Assembly: GCA_002338445.1 (NCBI GenBank) | Contig: DDII01000065.1 | Location: forward strand, 1-6,232 | DNA length: 6,232 nt | Direction: 5' to 3' | Source: Cellvibrionales bacterium UBA1854 | Lineage (GTDB): Bacteria > Pseudomonadota > Gammaproteobacteria > Pseudomonadales > Porticoccaceae | Part shown: piece by piece, positions 6,204 to 6,232 of the stretch | Numbering within the stretch: the stretch's first letter is position 1 | Layout: every line of letters starts with the position of its first letter | Position numbers and translations under genes: made by a program | Notes under the pieces: generated by a model | Databases searched by the model: none | The model's input: only the letters and a program-made list of their open reading frames with translations | What the model was told of the DNA's origin: nothing

Positions 6204-6232
6204 TGGCGGAGAGAGAGGGATTCGAACCCTCG
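6204..6232 (-). tRNA. 3' end of a tRNA, most likely tRNA-Ser, cut by window edge
   Basis: On the minus strand the last 29 bases hold a complete T arm: stem GAGGG, loop TTCGAAT, stem CCCTC. It is followed by the acceptor strand TCTCTCC, discriminator G and an encoded CCA ending at 6204. The acceptor strand implies a 5' end GGAGAGA, which with a G discriminator is typical of bacterial tRNA-Ser. The anticodon and variable arm are outside the window, so the isoacceptor and the amino acid identity are not proven. Confidence 0.88.

Noticed and set aside
1..6232. CRISPR array, insertion sequence ends, phage or toxin-antitoxin module.
   Set aside because: No regularly spaced repeats, transposase motifs, terminal inverted repeats with target duplication, or paired small genes were seen on either strand.

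Overview
The window is AT-rich bacterial DNA with unusually sparse coding. The sure or likely genes (a permease fragment, an anchored protein, a lipoprotein esterase, a dehydrogenase and the end of a tRNA) cover only about half of the 6.2 kb. The rest holds no intact gene but contains at least one recognisable gene ghost and several weaker candidates. A lipoprotein signal on the esterase points to a Gram-negative organism. The low coding density, decayed genes and many 8-9 base A/T homopolymers suggest a genome undergoing reduction, as in host-associated Proteobacteria. That lifestyle is an inference, and the species cannot be named from the sequence.

Layout from left to right. (1) Positions 1-392, minus strand: the N-terminal 130 residues of an inner-membrane permease of the BmpA/Nup-type nucleoside ABC importer family, with a very good ribosome binding site; its 3' end lies outside the window. 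(2) Positions 401-1822: 1.4 kb without an intact gene. It holds an orphan Shine-Dalgarno/mini-ORF at 947-994, a weak minus-strand coding remnant at 1051-1257, a short hydrophobic open frame at 1419-1550 and small hairpins near 1553-1602. (3) Positions 1898-2470, plus strand: a single-pass membrane-anchored protein of unknown function. (4) Positions 2471-3347: mostly empty, but 2632-2799 on the minus strand is the decayed C-terminus of a zinc-type alcohol dehydrogenase/quinone oxidoreductase. (5) Positions 3377-4393, plus strand: a lipoprotein alpha/beta-hydrolase (putative esterase family), with a TATAAT box just upstream. (6) Positions 4478-4633, plus strand: the headless C-terminus of an unidentified protein, followed 15 bases later by (7) an intact Gfo/Idh/MocA NAD(P)-dependent dehydrogenase at 4649-5650. 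(8) Positions 5747-6122 (possibly up to 6203), minus strand: a probable frameshifted gene of unknown function ending in a Cys/His motif that could bind metal. (9) Positions 6204-6232, minus strand: the 3' end of a tRNA, most likely tRNA-Ser, with encoded CCA.

The genes do not form an obvious pathway. The esterase and the dehydrogenase are on the same strand but about 255 bases apart, and the headless ORF between them may be what is left of an operon partner of the dehydrogenase. The permease normally works with a second permease, an ATPase and a lipoprotein binding protein; the second permease is not found directly upstream, where it is usually encoded. No CRISPR array, insertion sequence, phage module or clearly new multi-gene system is visible. 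The main interest is ongoing gene loss and three uncharacterised proteins or remnants.
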